Assembly: GCA_036245805.1 (NCBI GenBank)
Contig: BTRK01000005.1
Coordinates: 41,837,216-41,901,215 of the forward strand
DNA length: 64,000 nucleotides
Direction: 5' to 3'
From: Pristionchus mayeri
Lineage: Eukaryota; Nematoda; Chromadorea; Rhabditida; Neodiplogasteridae
Part shown: one piece after another, positions 35,590 through 47,577 of the stretch
Numbering within the stretch: the stretch's first letter is position 1
Layout of the letters: each line of letters opens with the position of its first letter
Translations under genes and position numbers: made by a program
Notes under the pieces: model-generated
The model's database searches: none
Seen by the model: the letters and a program-made list of their open reading frames with translations, nothing else
What the model was told of the DNA's origin: nothing

Positions 35590-36030
35590 CTCGATCTCTT
35601 CTTCTGCATCTCCACTACTAATGCGCACCATGTCGAAATGGCAGTGAGTCATATGTTGAAGTCGTTTTATAATTTTTTTTAGAAAACCCTGGGCGAGAGC
35701 TAGGAGGTAGAGGTCCATCGGTAGCTTAGCTCAGTGGTAGATTAGCTCTCAAAAGATCGGAAGGTTGCGGGTTCGGTTCCCTTCTTTTGACAAATCCTCC
35801 AACGATTTGAATTCGCGCACTTCCCCGTCCCACAAGCGTCCATGGCACTCAGCCAACTAATCATAACTCTATTGAGATTAGAGATATTAATGTATTTTTG
35901 GGAGCCTTTAATCGTTAAGGGGAGCTAGGCCATGGTTATGAAAAAAAATCGTAGTCCAGTTTTGGCCCGAATCTTCGCTCTCTTAAATACAATTCGACCT
36001 TGGTTGAAAATATTTTCGGGCCAGGTTCAG
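35590..36030 (+). pseudogene. PHAF1 exon 6 and exon 7 fragments
   Basis: At 35590-35643 (TTTCAG| to GCA|GTGAGT) LDLFFCISTTNAHHVEMA matches exon 6 GLSFCFPTTNSNHVEVA. At about 35953-36030 PSFGPNLRSLKYNST matches exon 7 PGFGPNLRSLKYDSN. They are in parental order, separated by about 310 bp (intron 6 is 445 bp in the parent), with a tRNA-like sequence inserted between. Confidence 0.85.
35717..35795 (+). mobile_element. tRNA-like (SINE-type) sequence
   Basis: TAGCTCAGTGGTAGA is a canonical pol III A box, and GGTTGCGGGTTCGGTTCCC about 30 bp later is a canonical B box. The acceptor and anticodon stems do not pair properly, so this is not a working tRNA gene. A tRNA-derived SINE head or tRNA pseudogene fits best. 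Confidence 0.6.
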
Positions 36031-36634
36031 CGAATATTGTTGTACTTTAAGAAGTTTATCATGTAGAGCACGTTGCTAGGCATTATATTCTCACAGTAAC
36101 GGGCAGAAGGTAGGTATTTTTCAGTGGAATGAGGATGACATTGACATTCACGATGTCTTGTTGGGATGAGACGGCGTTGAAACCGAAACCGTCAGGGGCA
36201 TTACGAACAGGCATTATGTTGACCTCATTTTTTTCTGCTTCCTCTGTTTTTTTCCGATTTTGTTAGAGCATTTGAGTATATTTCGAACACCTAAAAGTAT
36301 TAATTAAATAATTTATTTCAGACGCCGGGTCGTCGTCAGATTGCTCGTAAGATTTTATCGGTTAACCACGAGTGAACGGACAGTATACTTGATCTACTAA
36401 GATTTCATCTACTAAGTGGAGTATCTGAAACGAGTTATATTCAAGGCACATCTGCGAAAAAATAATACTTGAATAAATACAAAAAAATTGCTCTGATGGA
36501 TTTTCCTTTTTTTGTGAATTAATTACGAATGAGAATAAGCACTAACAGATATGAAACATATTTTTGAAAATGGTAACAATGGATGTGAAGTAGATGCTGG
36601 GAAGTATTTATATTTATTTCGATACTTTGTTCAG

Positions 36635-36812
36635 GTGGCGAGATCGTATACTTCGAGTTGGACGTCACTGGACAGCTTAATGAGTTCATTGAGAGAAGAA
36701 CACTTGAGAGGTGATACAAATTGTTGTAAATTTTGTTGTTGACATACGCAGAGCTTATATGAATCGCGATTCTCGCAGATGCGGCCGAGCGACTGGTGTA
36801 TGTGGTAAACAG
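36635..36812 (+). pseudogene. SF3B3 fragments: mid-gene exon followed by an exon 5 remnant
   Basis: 36635-36710 (TTCAG| to GAG|GTGATA) reads GEIVYFELDVTGQLNEFIERR with no stop, a better-preserved copy of the exon also found at 33471. At 36781-36812, AAERLVYVVNR|GTACG matches SF3B3 exon 5 ([13 protein letters not shown]). In the parent, exon 5 lies far upstream of the first exon, so the order is scrambled. Confidence 0.75.
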
Positions 36813-37139
36813 GTACGTGCGAATCTCAACATCTCATCGCCGCACAATGCACATAAACAGGTATACGGTAGATGGCGAAGTGACCACTTAATTTATGATT
36901 TCGAACGAGGAGCTGCAATTATGGACTTGAAGCTGCAAATATGGACTGAATACCGGCAAATATGGAATATTTGTAATTTGTTTTACCGATCATTTCGTGG
37001 GGAGTTATGCTAAACTCATTTTCTAGGCTGATGTGCTATACTTGAAACTCGTTTTTGACAGGAATAAGTTTAAACTCTTTTTCGGCTGATAAAATGAATT
37101 TCATACCAGGAAACTGAGGGGACGTAAAATAAGCACTTC

Positions 37140-37212
37140 CAGATCTCTCTGATACGACATCGTTGGCATCGATGTTGCATCAGAGAATCTGACGTTTTCC
37201 TATCTTGTGCAT
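37140..37212 (+). pseudogene. SF3B3 exon 6 fragment, decayed
   Basis: The string GATACGACATCGTTGGCATC and the following GAATCTGACGTTTTCC correspond to SF3B3 exon 6 ([18 protein letters not shown]), with frame damage. Better copies are at 48318-48398 and 62580-62663. Confidence 0.7.
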
Positions 37213-37741
37213 GGTAGTTTTAGTATTTGTATTGTCGGACTTTGCTGTTGCTTTATTGAACAACATCGGTTTCTTGTTGATTCATAGTGCTAGTGAAACA
37301 GGAGTGGGTTGGGTAGCGCACTTTTTTTAGCGATTTTTTAGCGAAGACACAGCGGACACTTCTGATTGTTGGTTCTCGGACTGAATCACGTTGCAAGGAA
37401 GCACAAATCACCTCGGAAATGTGCCCATTCCAGGTACTGTAGATGGGGAAGGGTTAAGGTAGCGGGGGTGTTAAAAGGCTATGGTAGAGGCTATGGTAGA
37501 GGCTATGGTAGGAAGAACTCTGACATGACAAAGTAGGGTGTGGCAGGATAGCAAAATGAACAAGGTCCTCGAAGAATTCAATTCTTCAGTGCCTGCCGTG
37601 CAGATCGATTTTATATGAGAAATGAATCACTTCTTGTTTACGACAAATTTCCTGTAAATGACATTTTACAGTTAGGTGATTAATGATAACTTTCCCTACA
37701 TGAGAAATATGTGATCCGGAAACAGACCTCACTTATTTCAG

Positions 37742-37803
37742 CAGTGATTATTGGCTGCTGGGCACTCACTCGAAAGTCTTTTTTCAAGATGAGCAGTCAT
37801 AAG
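37742..37803 (+). pseudogene. PHAF1 exon 10 fragment, second copy
   Basis: GGCACTCACTCGAAAGTCTT followed by a shortened AAGATGAGCA segment matches the fragment at 34442 with a deletion. The surrounding 350 bp (37615-37970) is a direct repeat of 34320-34680, so exon and introns were duplicated together. Confidence 0.8.
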
Positions 37804-38324
37804 GTGAAAGAGATTTTAGAACATTTTCAAACTTTTTAGGTGATATCAGCTTGAAAACATTATTGCAGTACGAGAGAAAAGAAAATTAAATGTTGAGTAT
37901 TTGCCATTTGGGAAAAGAAAACAAACTAGAGCAATTTATTGTAATTTTGAGGACACGTTTTAAAACCCGTTCTCCGTAAGACTGCAGTGAACTGGGGTAT
38001 GGGTGGCACAACTCGGTCAAAATGATCGCCCGGAGCTCAAACTTGGGGAATGTGGTGGCAAAGAACTTTTCAACCGAAAGCGCGACCCGAAATATCGATT
38101 TTTGATCTACCAAAATCGATTTTTAAGATTTTGGATTTCGGTATCGACTGATAGCTCATTCGAAAGAGCATGAAAAGTTGTGTTCGAAACCCAAGAAAAT
38201 CTAGAATTCATAAACGTTGACGTCAGATATAGCTCAATGAGTGCACTTTTTCATCGATTTTGGTAGGTCACCACTCTGAAACCCACTAAGATATCATTTG
38301 CGGATTCCAGTTTCGAGATATATT

Positions 38325-39420
38325 CGGCCTGTTTAACACATGTATCATGAGTCAGTGGAGGAAAAAGCCAACCCCCGGGAACAATTTCCAATTTTTATTT
38401 TTTGTTTTACTTCATATCATGGTTGCAGCATATACTAGAGCCAACTTCTCCAAAAATCTAGGTCACAGGTCCCAGGACCGGCCTTTAGGAAATTTCCGGT
38501 TTTTCTTCTGGCTGTAGTGTATTTCAGCTCCCAGATGTGCTACAGATGCGGCATTGGGCTCAAAATTCGTAGAAAAAATTGCCTAACAACTTTTATGTTG
38601 TAAGTTAACTCGTAGGATTGAAATTTCAAAAAAAAACATAAACGAAAAACTGAAATTTCCAGTACAAATAAAATCATACCACCTCGGAGAGGGACAAACG
38701 CAGTGAATTTTATTACATATTATGGGAGTTTAACTTCATACGCATACAGAAAAAAATAGATATGGGCACTTTCAGGGTGGCCTTTTTGAGAAATTTTGCT
38801 CCGAACTTTGAAAAAATGTGATGTCAAGATTTGAAAAATTCTCATATTGCAGATTAATCATTTCAATCGATCAGTTTAATCAATTTCTAACATTTCTCGA
38901 TCAAAAATGTTAGATGACGTTGAAAGAGCACGAAATTTCAGCACTTAAAAAATTCGATTTTCAAGCCTTCTGAGTTGCCATATTCATGCCCATACAACTC
39001 AGGATTTACCCTTCAATGGAAATGACCTGAACTTGATTTTAATAGCTGGCGCAATCAAGAATAAATTCTGTAATTCTTGGCCCTCTAGCAGGTTCCTTGT
39101 CCTTTATTTATTTGCTCGAACTTGCAAAATCGCGATGGTAAAAAATCAACAAAATTATATTTCGACTAAATTTTTTTTTGAGCCCAATGCCGCATCTGTA
39201 GCACATCTGGGAGCTGAAATACACTACAGCCAGAAGAAAAACCGGAAATTTCCTAAAGGCCGGTCCTGGGACCTGTGACCTAGATTTTTGGAGAAGCTGG
39301 CTCTAGTATATGCTGCAACCATAATATGAAGTAAAACAAAAAATAAAAGTTGGAAATTGTTCCCACACACCTCCACTGACTCGAGATACCTGTGTTAATC
39401 TGTCAGAAAAAAGCAAAAAT
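38325..39420. mobile_element. Foldback element of about 1.1 kb
   Basis: Arms about 38325-38575 and 39170-39420 are inverted: for example TCCAAAAATCTAGGTCACAG at 38450 is the inverse of sequence near 39280, and the GCAGCATATACTAGAGCC words match likewise. The spacer is about 600 bp with no coding sequence recognised. Its edge (CGGCCTGTTTAA) resembles the ends of the 23.1 and 32.4 kb repeats. Confidence 0.8.
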
Positions 39421-40446
39421 TCAACCGGTGCGGGTCTGTGTATTCCCCCAACTGTATGTTATTATTCTAATATCGACAACTCCATTCTGCTTTCCTAGGC
39501 ACTCAAACATCGTACAAGTACTATGTTTTTCACTAGCTTGATCTACCGAAACATTTCCGGTTACAGTATCCTATCATACTCGCTCCTCTCGTCACTCATC
39601 ATCGAAGATCCGTCTCACAGTCTCTCCGCCGTTCGGGTTACCCCGCAGCTCGGAACCGGCCATCTCGCGGACCTCGAGATCGTCTCGAGACCGTTGCGAT
39701 TTATTGATTCCGCAGAAAAAGTGTGATTTTATTGTAATAAGACTGATGTGATTAATATTGAACAGGAAAATCGAAACAACTCATATGCATATTACGCTGC
39801 ACGAAATCACCGGTGTGCGAAATCGAAATTATCGCGGAAAAATATTAGACTTTTTTCTCGCCCTCTGATAGATAAATGAACTGTGATATTTTCTAATACA
39901 CCTCTGAATGAAAGCCTATCCTACTCGTTCCGTATCCCTCTCCCTCAAATTGCGTGTGATTCTTCCTCATCTCCCATTGAGAGCGCAGGTCTGCGGAGTA
40001 CTCGAGAGCGAGGTCACCGATCTGCAGATACATATTTTTTGGCTGTCAAACACAACCGAATCACATTGTCGTTACACAAACCCACCGGAGCAAAGAGATC
40101 CAAGTTTTAAGCTACCATTCATTTCACAATAACAGAAATAAAAATAAAACACAAAATTCATAATAAAAACAACAACAACATGCGTCTGTAGTGATGAGGG
40201 GCGAGAGGGAGTTCATCGTGTCAACCAATTCGAAATTGCGCAGTGCTCGCGCACCGTGGAGCATATAAAATCCATTAGTTTTCTTCTCGGCTTCGGTAAA
40301 ATCAAAGTCTCGCAAAATCGCTAAACTAATAAAGGCGAGTAAAGCACAAGTGGTGCAAATGATGCAAGTTGATCAAGAAAGGAAAATATTGTCCTAGCAA
40401 AATCGTTCACATCCTCGCCTATCCTTTTCTATTTTCCCATCCGCGC

Positions 40447-40513
40447 TTTCTCTTTGAGTAGGAGTTGTAATGCTACTTCTAAAGTAGTATTGCAACTCCA
40501 ACTCAAAGAGAAA
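40447..40513. repeat. Near-perfect 67-nt hairpin
   Basis: TCTCTTTGAGTAGGAGTTGT pairs with its inverse across a three-base turn at about 40479-40481. The stem is about 32 bp with one mismatch and two G:U-type positions. It could be a tiny MITE or an RNA hairpin precursor; the very short loop argues against a normal microRNA. Confidence 0.7.
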
Positions 40514-41645
40514 ACACGGACGGCAAAATTTAAAAAAAAATGTTTTTAAAAGCCCGACTCCTACTAGTTCCAGCTCCTATTCGGCTAGTTCTTATGTAAA
40601 TTAAATATAAATCAAATTAAATAAATTAAATAAGCAACGTTATCCATGTTTCCAGGTACAAAAAAACAACAAAATTGATATTCCACACGAATAAAACACG
40701 CATATTTCGGATGTTATATCATCAATTCAGATACCTCTTAGAAACTATCGAAAGCAATATCACCTCCCTTCAAATAGGATTCATATCTCATGTTCCAACA
40801 CGGTGCAATAAGATCTGATTCACTTTGAGTACTAATGTGATCGAACGACGTCGACTGTACGCAAACAATAACCCATTATTGGTTCACAAAGTGATACTTG
40901 CTTAAAAATGGGTGTGGGGCGAGTGTCGGAAATGAGGAGTAATTTGGAGTAAACTGCTTCTTCTTAACATGATAGGGAACAGCTCATATTTTAACTCACT
41001 TATGGCGAGAGATGGCACAGAAAGATGGCAATATATTTTCAGAGAATACACCCTCCAACAAATGAGTCTTGTATCGCACGTCAGGTGCACATGTATATAT
41101 GTTTATGCTCCGAGGATCTTGCCGCTTACATGTATCATTTTAATCAGCATCGACTGTATTGGAATTGTTAATTTCCACGACTTCGGCTTATGGCTAATTG
41201 ATGAACGTAATCTCAAAATGTTCAACATTCTTTGCACAATGAAGTGCTGTGAATTAAATACTACTGAACAGGCAACAATTCGTCATGGGCTCCTCCTTTT
41301 CTCAACGATCACATTCGTCGTTGTCCTGCGATGTTGTGGATGACATTCAAGTGATTGAGTTTTTTATGATAAATAACGACGATAAACTGGGATGTTCCAA
41401 TTCTCTGTGAACTTACATCCATGTTGAAACGCAAACGATTTCGGGCGATCAACGAGATGACAAATTTCAAATAAGCTCCATCATTTATGTTTCATCAAGA
41501 TTCAATAAGACCTTATTCTCTTCGAATATAATGCGAACGATGACTGCAAGCAAAAATATACCACCTTTGCGATGTTTACTAGAAGTGATACGGTTAATCA
41601 TCAATCTGCCGCGGCGAATATGTTTCACCGAATATTTTTAATCAG

Positions 41646-41735
41646 TAAATTCACTACGATCTAGCGCAATCGAGAGTGCGAAAATTGGTCTCCGCCGTCA
41701 GATTGTCCGCTCTGGCACGCTGTGTGCCGGTCATG
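41646..41735 (+). repeat. Solo terminal piece of the 52.8-58.2 kb palindromic element
   Basis: AGCGCAATCGAGAGTGCGAA and the following CGTCAGATTGTCCGCTCTGG...CACGCTGTG match the outer end of the large palindrome (58110-58190) with scattered changes. It shows the family is dispersed. Confidence 0.7.
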
Positions 41736-42091
41736 CACCTAAGGTTGCCGTTAACATAAAATATATTAAAAATATTACAATCTATCAGGTTTCGCTAAAC
41801 TGATGGTAAATAAAATTGTGCACGAATATGTAACATCCTTGCTTCACGTTTACGATGAATAGCGAAGATATATAGCGCATTTAGTTGGAAAGAGATTTTT
41901 CGGAACAAATAAACAACATTAAGCGGATCGGCAAGAATCGACCATAATGGCCACCGCCCGGACCTGTTTCCTTAGCAATGCGATTCAGTTTCGGTAAATT
42001 CTAGCTCGTACACCAGTGATTTCGTGCGGCGTATTAGCCGATTCTCCAGTTCAATGATTGCTTTTGTGGAAGGGCTTACATTTAAAAAAAC

Positions 42092-42175
42092 AAGTGCTAC
42101 GAACGGGCAAGGTCGGCGAGATGGTCATTTCCGAATTACCCTGGTATCCGAACGCCGTCTAGATTGTGACCGTCT
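42092..42175 (+). pseudogene. SF3B3 fragment (VLRxGxxVxEMxxSELP exon)
   Basis: VLRTGKVGEMVISELPWYPN then AV, stop, matches SF3B3 VLRHGLEVSEMAVSELPGNP followed by NAVWTVRR. It is related to fragments at 43582 and 49292; one stop is present. Confidence 0.75.
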
Positions 42176-42849
42176 CAACCTGCCAATCAAAGTGCGGTGG
42201 AGACCGGAATGAAGATAATTCGAATGAGTTGTGAAGCATGCATATTAGTGTTTTATATCTAAAAAAATGTTTTATGTTTTGATCTCTCCAATATGGGTGT
42301 TATTTGCTCATGCTCACTGGTTGCTGGAATATTCACCATGTGAATCCCCAACCTCGCAAGGTTCCGCTCCATTTTACGCCTCAGTGGAGATGACTCGCTG
42401 CTCCAGGTCAGTAACAGTGATGACTATGTCACGCTAAATCTTGTTTCGGTTCGAATCTTCTCTTGATTAAGTATGTACTCGATTGTTCAAATGAAAAACA
42501 CAATTCTTTATGGCATGCCCAATCACATTTTGTAAAATCGTTGTGTTATTTCTAAAACGATGCATATCAGAGTTTGAAAAAAAAATAGAATTAGCCGAAT
42601 CCCGAGGGATTTGAATGATCAATTTGTCGAGTTTTCCAAATGTCTGGATGTTTCCCAGCAGAAACGGTGTACAATGAACCCCGGTGCATCGATGACTCAA
42701 AGTGATAGTCTAACTTGTGCACTTGAAGTGACACGTCGAAACCTCCGATTACATAACTTACAAATTGATGCTTCACATTTTATTAATTGGAAATCCACTC
42801 GTAAACTATTAACATCAGTCCGGTGTATCGACGCGGTTTCAGATCTCTT

Positions 42850-43131
42850 CTTCTCCGCCCTCGTTGTCTCCTGCGTAAACGCCACTACCTTTCTTTCCAT
42901 AGGAGAGACTGTAAAGGAAGCCACGGATTCGGGTGAGGATGGAAGAGGATTCAAATGAGATGTGAAACATGGAAATTAGCTGTAATAACTGGACATGATA
43001 TTTGTGGATTTTCAACTCGGCAAAGCCTATTCATTGTTTTCAACCCGATGATTGCTTGAATATCATCCATGTGAATGCCCGCCCTCGCAGGTTTCCTCGC
43101 CACATATCCGCGTGCCCATCCCGAGGCGGAG
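42850..43131 (+). pseudogene. SF3B3 fragments: VNAT/IGETV exon and RVPIPRRR exon piece
   Basis: 42850-42932 reads SALVVSCVNATTFLSIGETV then KEATDSG|GTGAGG, matching SF3B3 YIIVSFVNATLVLSIGETVE. About 160 bp on, CCCTCGCAG|GTTTCCTCGCCAC is the start of the next parental exon (GFLGTT), but it switches after a few codons into IRVPIPRRR|GTGAGT, which belongs to an earlier SF3B3 exon (DIRCPIPRRR). Two exons are thus fused inside one. Confidence 0.8.
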
Positions 43132-43240
43132 GGTGAGTTAAACTTTATTATTACTTTAGACTACAAGGATGCTTTCTTTCATTTCGTCTCATTCGCTTGT
43201 TAAGATAGTGAATGAGTGGTGAAACCAAGAAGGGTTTGTT

Positions 43241-43305
43241 TGCAAGCTCGACGACCAGCGACTGCGAACAAGTGACACTGGAGAGGAACGTCGCCTTCGG
43301 AGGAG
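43241..43305 (+). pseudogene. PHAF1 exon 9 fragment
   Basis: SSTTSDCEQVTLERNVAFGG matches PHAF1 exon 9 (TANDYELVTLKRNVAFGD). It opens the mixed PHAF1/SF3B3 block that is repeated at 48.9 kb. Confidence 0.85.
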
Positions 43306-43581
43306 TTTTTGGTTGTGGATAAATGTTGCTCTTCTCTCATGATTATGAGTTGAGTGAATCGAGAATTTTACATCTATTTTTTCGACCTCATGGCGTCGTG
43401 GCACTGATTTTTTCAGATTCGTATTTGAGATGTAATTGAAATATACAAGGTATCAAGGTGATTAGTTCTTCCACCGTTGAATTCATGTGTCATAGTAACG
43501 TTATGGATTGTTTCGATTTTTCAGTTCAATGATGTTACTGGTTTCCTTTCTTACATTAAAAGTTTCATATTTCTTATAAAG

Positions 43582-43680
43582 GTGCTTCGCAAAGGAAAGA
43601 CGGTCTGGTTTTCAGAGTTGCAGAGTTACCCGAACTCCGTCTGGACGTTGAGAAGGATGATGCGAAGAAGAAGACGATTC
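43582..43680 (+). pseudogene. SF3B3 fragment (VLRK ... VWTLRR exon)
   Basis: VLRKGKTVWFSELQSYPNSV then WTLRR matches SF3B3 RVLRHGLEVSEMAVSELPGN then PNAVWTVRR. The flanking 43400-43700 sequence recurs at 49130-49430. Confidence 0.8.
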
Positions 43681-44399
43681 AGAGGGATACTGTAGCAGTA
43701 AACATCACGGTAGTACGAGATACTGAATGTGGATTAGTAAAAAAACGAGAGGGTAACGAGCCAGACCACGGTAGAGGAATACAATGTTCTTTTCAATTCC
43801 CATTATATCTGTGCTTTTAAAAAAGGGTTCCCATGAAACATAATCATCGACTCTCACAACGACTGTACTGCATGCTGAGTACTGTACGGTGGATTTCGCT
43901 AAATTCTGCGCATCGCACTATTTGCCTAATTCGACTATACCTTTATGTAAATTGCATTAAACGATATCGCACAATCCATGTTTTCACATTAAAAATCCAT
44001 TAAACTGAATAATAACTAAGAAAACCGATGCTAAGTAACGTGGTGTAGCGCAGCGTGCATCTCGAAATTCCGTCTTTTCCTAATCCAGCGGCAGTTTTCT
44101 CAATCGATGGCTCGAATGGCTACAGTATTTTCAATTTGCCTGCATTTTCAATAACCTTTAAAAATTAATTTTGCAACTTGTAGACATTTATTTAACTTGA
44201 AACCACGTGATTTCTGATCGGAAAAGCGCCCTCTATAACCCAGTGGTGCCAGTTTGTTGTACGCGAGACTCGTGGGAACCCTTTTTTAACTATGGCTAAT
44301 AGCATGATGGTGATGTTCGCTGGGGATAATGCCGTCACCCTTGGATCCAATAATCATTTCGTTTAATTGTTCTATCATCTCATTTAAATATGATTTCTC

Positions 44400-44475
44400 C
44401 TCTTTCATCGTCGTTTCCTTCGTCAACGCCACTCTCGTTGTCTCGTAGAGATTGCAGAGGAAGCCACGGATTCGG
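44400..44475 (+). pseudogene. SF3B3 fragment (FVNATLV exon)
   Basis: FVNATLVVS then, after a frame change, EIAEEATDSG|GTGAGT matches SF3B3 SFVNATLVLSIGETVEEVTD. The upstream marker GGCTAATAGCATGATGGTGA at 44292 recurs at 49562, tying it to the second block. Confidence 0.8.
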
Positions 44476-44630
44476 GTGAGTGCGAAAGGAAGATGATTCA
44501 AATGAGACGTGAAACAAGGAAATTAGGTAATAACTGAAAATTATGATATTTGTGGATTTTCTACTCGGCAAATCCTATTTATTGTTTTGAACCCGATGAT
44601 TACTTGAATATCATCCATGTGAATCCCCAC

Positions 44631-47227
44631 CATAGCTGTCCAGCAGTGGCGGCGACCCCCATGACCCCCTATTCATGCTTCCACTTTTTGGAGGGGGGAC
44701 CCCGGGAAAAAAATCTATGGGTAGGTCAAGACTAAGTACAGTACCCAATCGATAGTGCATCACCATGTGATACCATATATGGTTACCGTAACTTACCGTA
44801 ACCTACCGTAACCCTCACAGCTGCACGTGCCGGAGGCCACTTCCATGACCCCCTATTCATGCTTCCACTTTTTGGAGGGGGGACCCCGGGAAAAAAATCT
44901 GTTGGTAGGTCATGGCTAAGTACCGTACCCAATCGATAGTTCATCACCATGTGATACCATATATGGTTACCGTAACTTACCGTAACCTACCGTAGCCCAG
45001 TAGCCCAGTGACCTCGATTATCGCAAATTGGCTTTATTTTCCAAAAGTCAAAGTACCGTACCCAATCGATAGTACAGTATCCCCAGATACCGTATATAGC
45101 TACCGTAACCTACCGTAACCTACCGTATCACCGGTAATCACGAATTAACTTTATTTTCAGAAAGTCGAGATACCGTACCCAATCGATAGTACAGTACACC
45201 CTGATATCGTATATGGCTACCGTAGCCTACCGTAACCCCCCGTAACCCCGATAATCGCGAACTAACTTTATTTTCAAAAAGTCGAGATACCATGCCAAAT
45301 CGATAGTACAGTACGCCCTGATACCGTATATGGCTACCGTAACCTACCGTAACCCACCGTAACCCCGAATATCGCCAATTAACTTTATTTTCAAAAAAAA
45401 TCAAAGTAACATGCCAATTCGATAGTAGGCATTTTTCCCAAAACTTGTGCAATTGAGCCGCTTCGTGATATTTATCGTGTCCAAAAACTCCATTCTCCAT
45501 ATGAGACCGTTTGCTAAAGATTGAACAAATCGTAACGATTCCTCGGAACAGCCCAAAATATGTACCACATGAAAACATGTTTTCTGGGGTAGTTTTCGAT
45601 GCTGAACATCGTGGTCCACTTCATTTTGCATGAATCGCTCATTTTATGTCGGTGTGGTGCCACTTCACTTTCTGCCAAAACTACCTTCTTCGTTGAATCA
45701 ACTTTGAAATGCACGGTAGGAGCACGAAATCTCGCGCTCCCGAGCAGAATTTCATGGCAAATCGAATGGTGTATTTCATTGGTAATGAATTTTTCACGTT
45801 ATCGAGAAAAATCGACTTTTTGACTCGTTGAAGTGCGAGAAGGGAGACCTGAACTATTCGAACCATCTTATCATGCTGATTTGAATGGTATAGGCATGTG
45901 TGGGGTTTGGAGGTGCCTCGCGAGCACTATGCCTCTTTTTCTGATTTTTCCCCCGTTTTCACTGTGGAAAAGCGGAATGAGAGGACGAGGAATGAGAGGG
46001 AGAATCATTTCTCGATGAATTCCACCCTCTCATTCCACTTTCCACAGTAAAAAAGTGGCAAAAATCAGAAAAAGAGCCATAGCGCTCGCGAGGCACCTCC
46101 AAACCCAACACATGCCTATACCATTCGAATCAGCATGATAAGGTGGTTCGAATGGTTCAGGTCTCCCTTCTCGCACTTCAACGAGTCAAAAAGTCGATTT
46201 TTCTCGATAACGTGAAAAATTCATTACCAATGAAATACACCATTCGATTTGCCATGAAATTCTGCTCGGGAGCGCGAGATTTCGTGCTCCTACCGTGCAT
46301 TTCAAAGTTGATTCAACAAAGAAGGTAGTTTTGGCAGAAAGTGAAGTGGCACCACACCGACATAAAATGAGCGATTCATGCAAAATGAGGTGGACCACGA
46401 TGTTCAGCATGTTCAATCTTTAGCAAACGGTCTCATATGGAGAATGGAGTTTTTGGACACGATAAATATCACGAAGCGGCTCAATTGCACAAGTTTTGGG
46501 AAAAAAGCCTACTATCGAATTGGCATGTTACTTTGATTTTTTTGAAAATAAAGTTAATTGGCGATTGCCGGGGTTAAGGTAGGTTACGGTAGCGGTATAC
46601 GGTATCTGGGTTTACTGTAGTATCGATTGTGTAAGTTATCTCGACTTTCTGAAAATAAAGTTAGTTCGCGATATTCGGGGTTACGGTGGGTTGCGGTAGG
46701 TTACGGTAGCCATGTACGGTATCAGGGTGTACTGTACTATCGATTTGGCATGGTATCTCGACTTTTTGAAAATAAAGTTAGTTCGCGATTATCGGGGTTA
46801 CGGGGGGTTACGGTAGGCTACGGTAGCCATATACGATATCAGGGTGTACTGTACTATCGATTGGGTACGGTATCTCGACTTTCTGAAAATAAAGTTAATT
46901 CGTGATTACCGGTGATACGGTAGGTTACGGTAGGTTACGGTAGCTATATACGGTATCTGGGGATACTGTACTATCGATTGGGTACGGTACTTTGACTTTT
47001 GGAAAATAAAGCCAATTTGCGATAATCGAGGTCACTGGGCTACTGGGCTACGGTAGGTTACGGTAAGTTACGGTAACCATATATGGTATCACATGGTGAT
47101 GAACTATCGATTGGGTACGGTACTTAGCCATGACCTACCAACAGATTTTTTTCCCGGGGTCCCCCCTCCAAAAAGTGGAAGCATGAATAGGGGGTCATGG
47201 GGGTCGCCGCCGGCGTGGGCAGCACTG
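44631..47227. mobile_element. hAT-like foldback element, copy C (2.6 kb)
   Basis: Ends CATAGCTGTCCAGCAG and inverted CAGTGCTGCCCACGCCGG; the 8-bp duplication ATCCCCAC lies at 44623-44630 and 47228-47235. The outer arms (44640-45430 and 46500-47210) carry many CTATCGATTGGGTACGG and TACCGTAACC words; an inner palindrome (about 45430-46510) has its own arms around a centre near 46010. Paired small frames (for example 45681-45866 and 46143-46328) are mirror images, not genes. It is inserted inside an SF3B3-derived intron-exon boundary. Confidence 0.9.
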
Positions 47228-47243
47228 ATCCCCACCCTCGCAG

Positions 47244-47280
47244 GTTTCCTCGCCACTACACCCTCACTAGCCTCAATTCG
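47244..47280 (+). pseudogene. SF3B3 fragment (GFLATTPSLAS)
   Basis: CCCTCGCAG| followed by GFLATTPSLAS matches SF3B3 GFLGTTPTLSC. Its intron flank was split by foldback copy C, whose removal rejoins GAATCCCCACCCTCGCAG as in the sibling fragments. Confidence 0.8.
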
Positions 47281-47577
47281 TGTTCTTTTTTGTTTTTGTA
47301 GAATTTTAACAGTACCTTTGGTTTAGAATTAATACACAAATTCGTAATTTGGATGAATCCTGATGCACTTGGTTCTCAAGAAAACACGGGTTCATCCTGC
47401 GGGTGCAATATTATTCTCGTCATTTGTATTATTTTTAGACGGGACTGTAGGAGGAAATTGTGTTGGGCCAATTTCCCATGTTGATACGCTATTCTCAAAA
47501 CTCAATTTTGGCAGTCACACTTTTTGCAAACATAATGGGCCAGTATATTTATTTGATATCTGGAAACTGATTAAGTA

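Larger units (their letters stand above)
39480..42090. other. Stretch without recognised genes
   Basis: Two short frames at 39523-39726 and 39883-40132 have coding-like composition and possible splice ends but match nothing I know. A 124-codon frame at 40969-41343 looks like chance. The segment also holds the near-perfect hairpin at 40447-40513 and a solo end of the 52.8 kb palindromic element at 41646-41735. Confidence 0.3.

Noticed and set aside
35717..35795. Functional tRNA gene
   Set aside because: A and B boxes are present, but acceptor and anticodon stems cannot pair, so I list it as a SINE-type relic.
45681..46328. Pairs of conserved small proteins in opposite directions
   Set aside because: They are the two arms of the inner palindrome of foldback copy C read twice.
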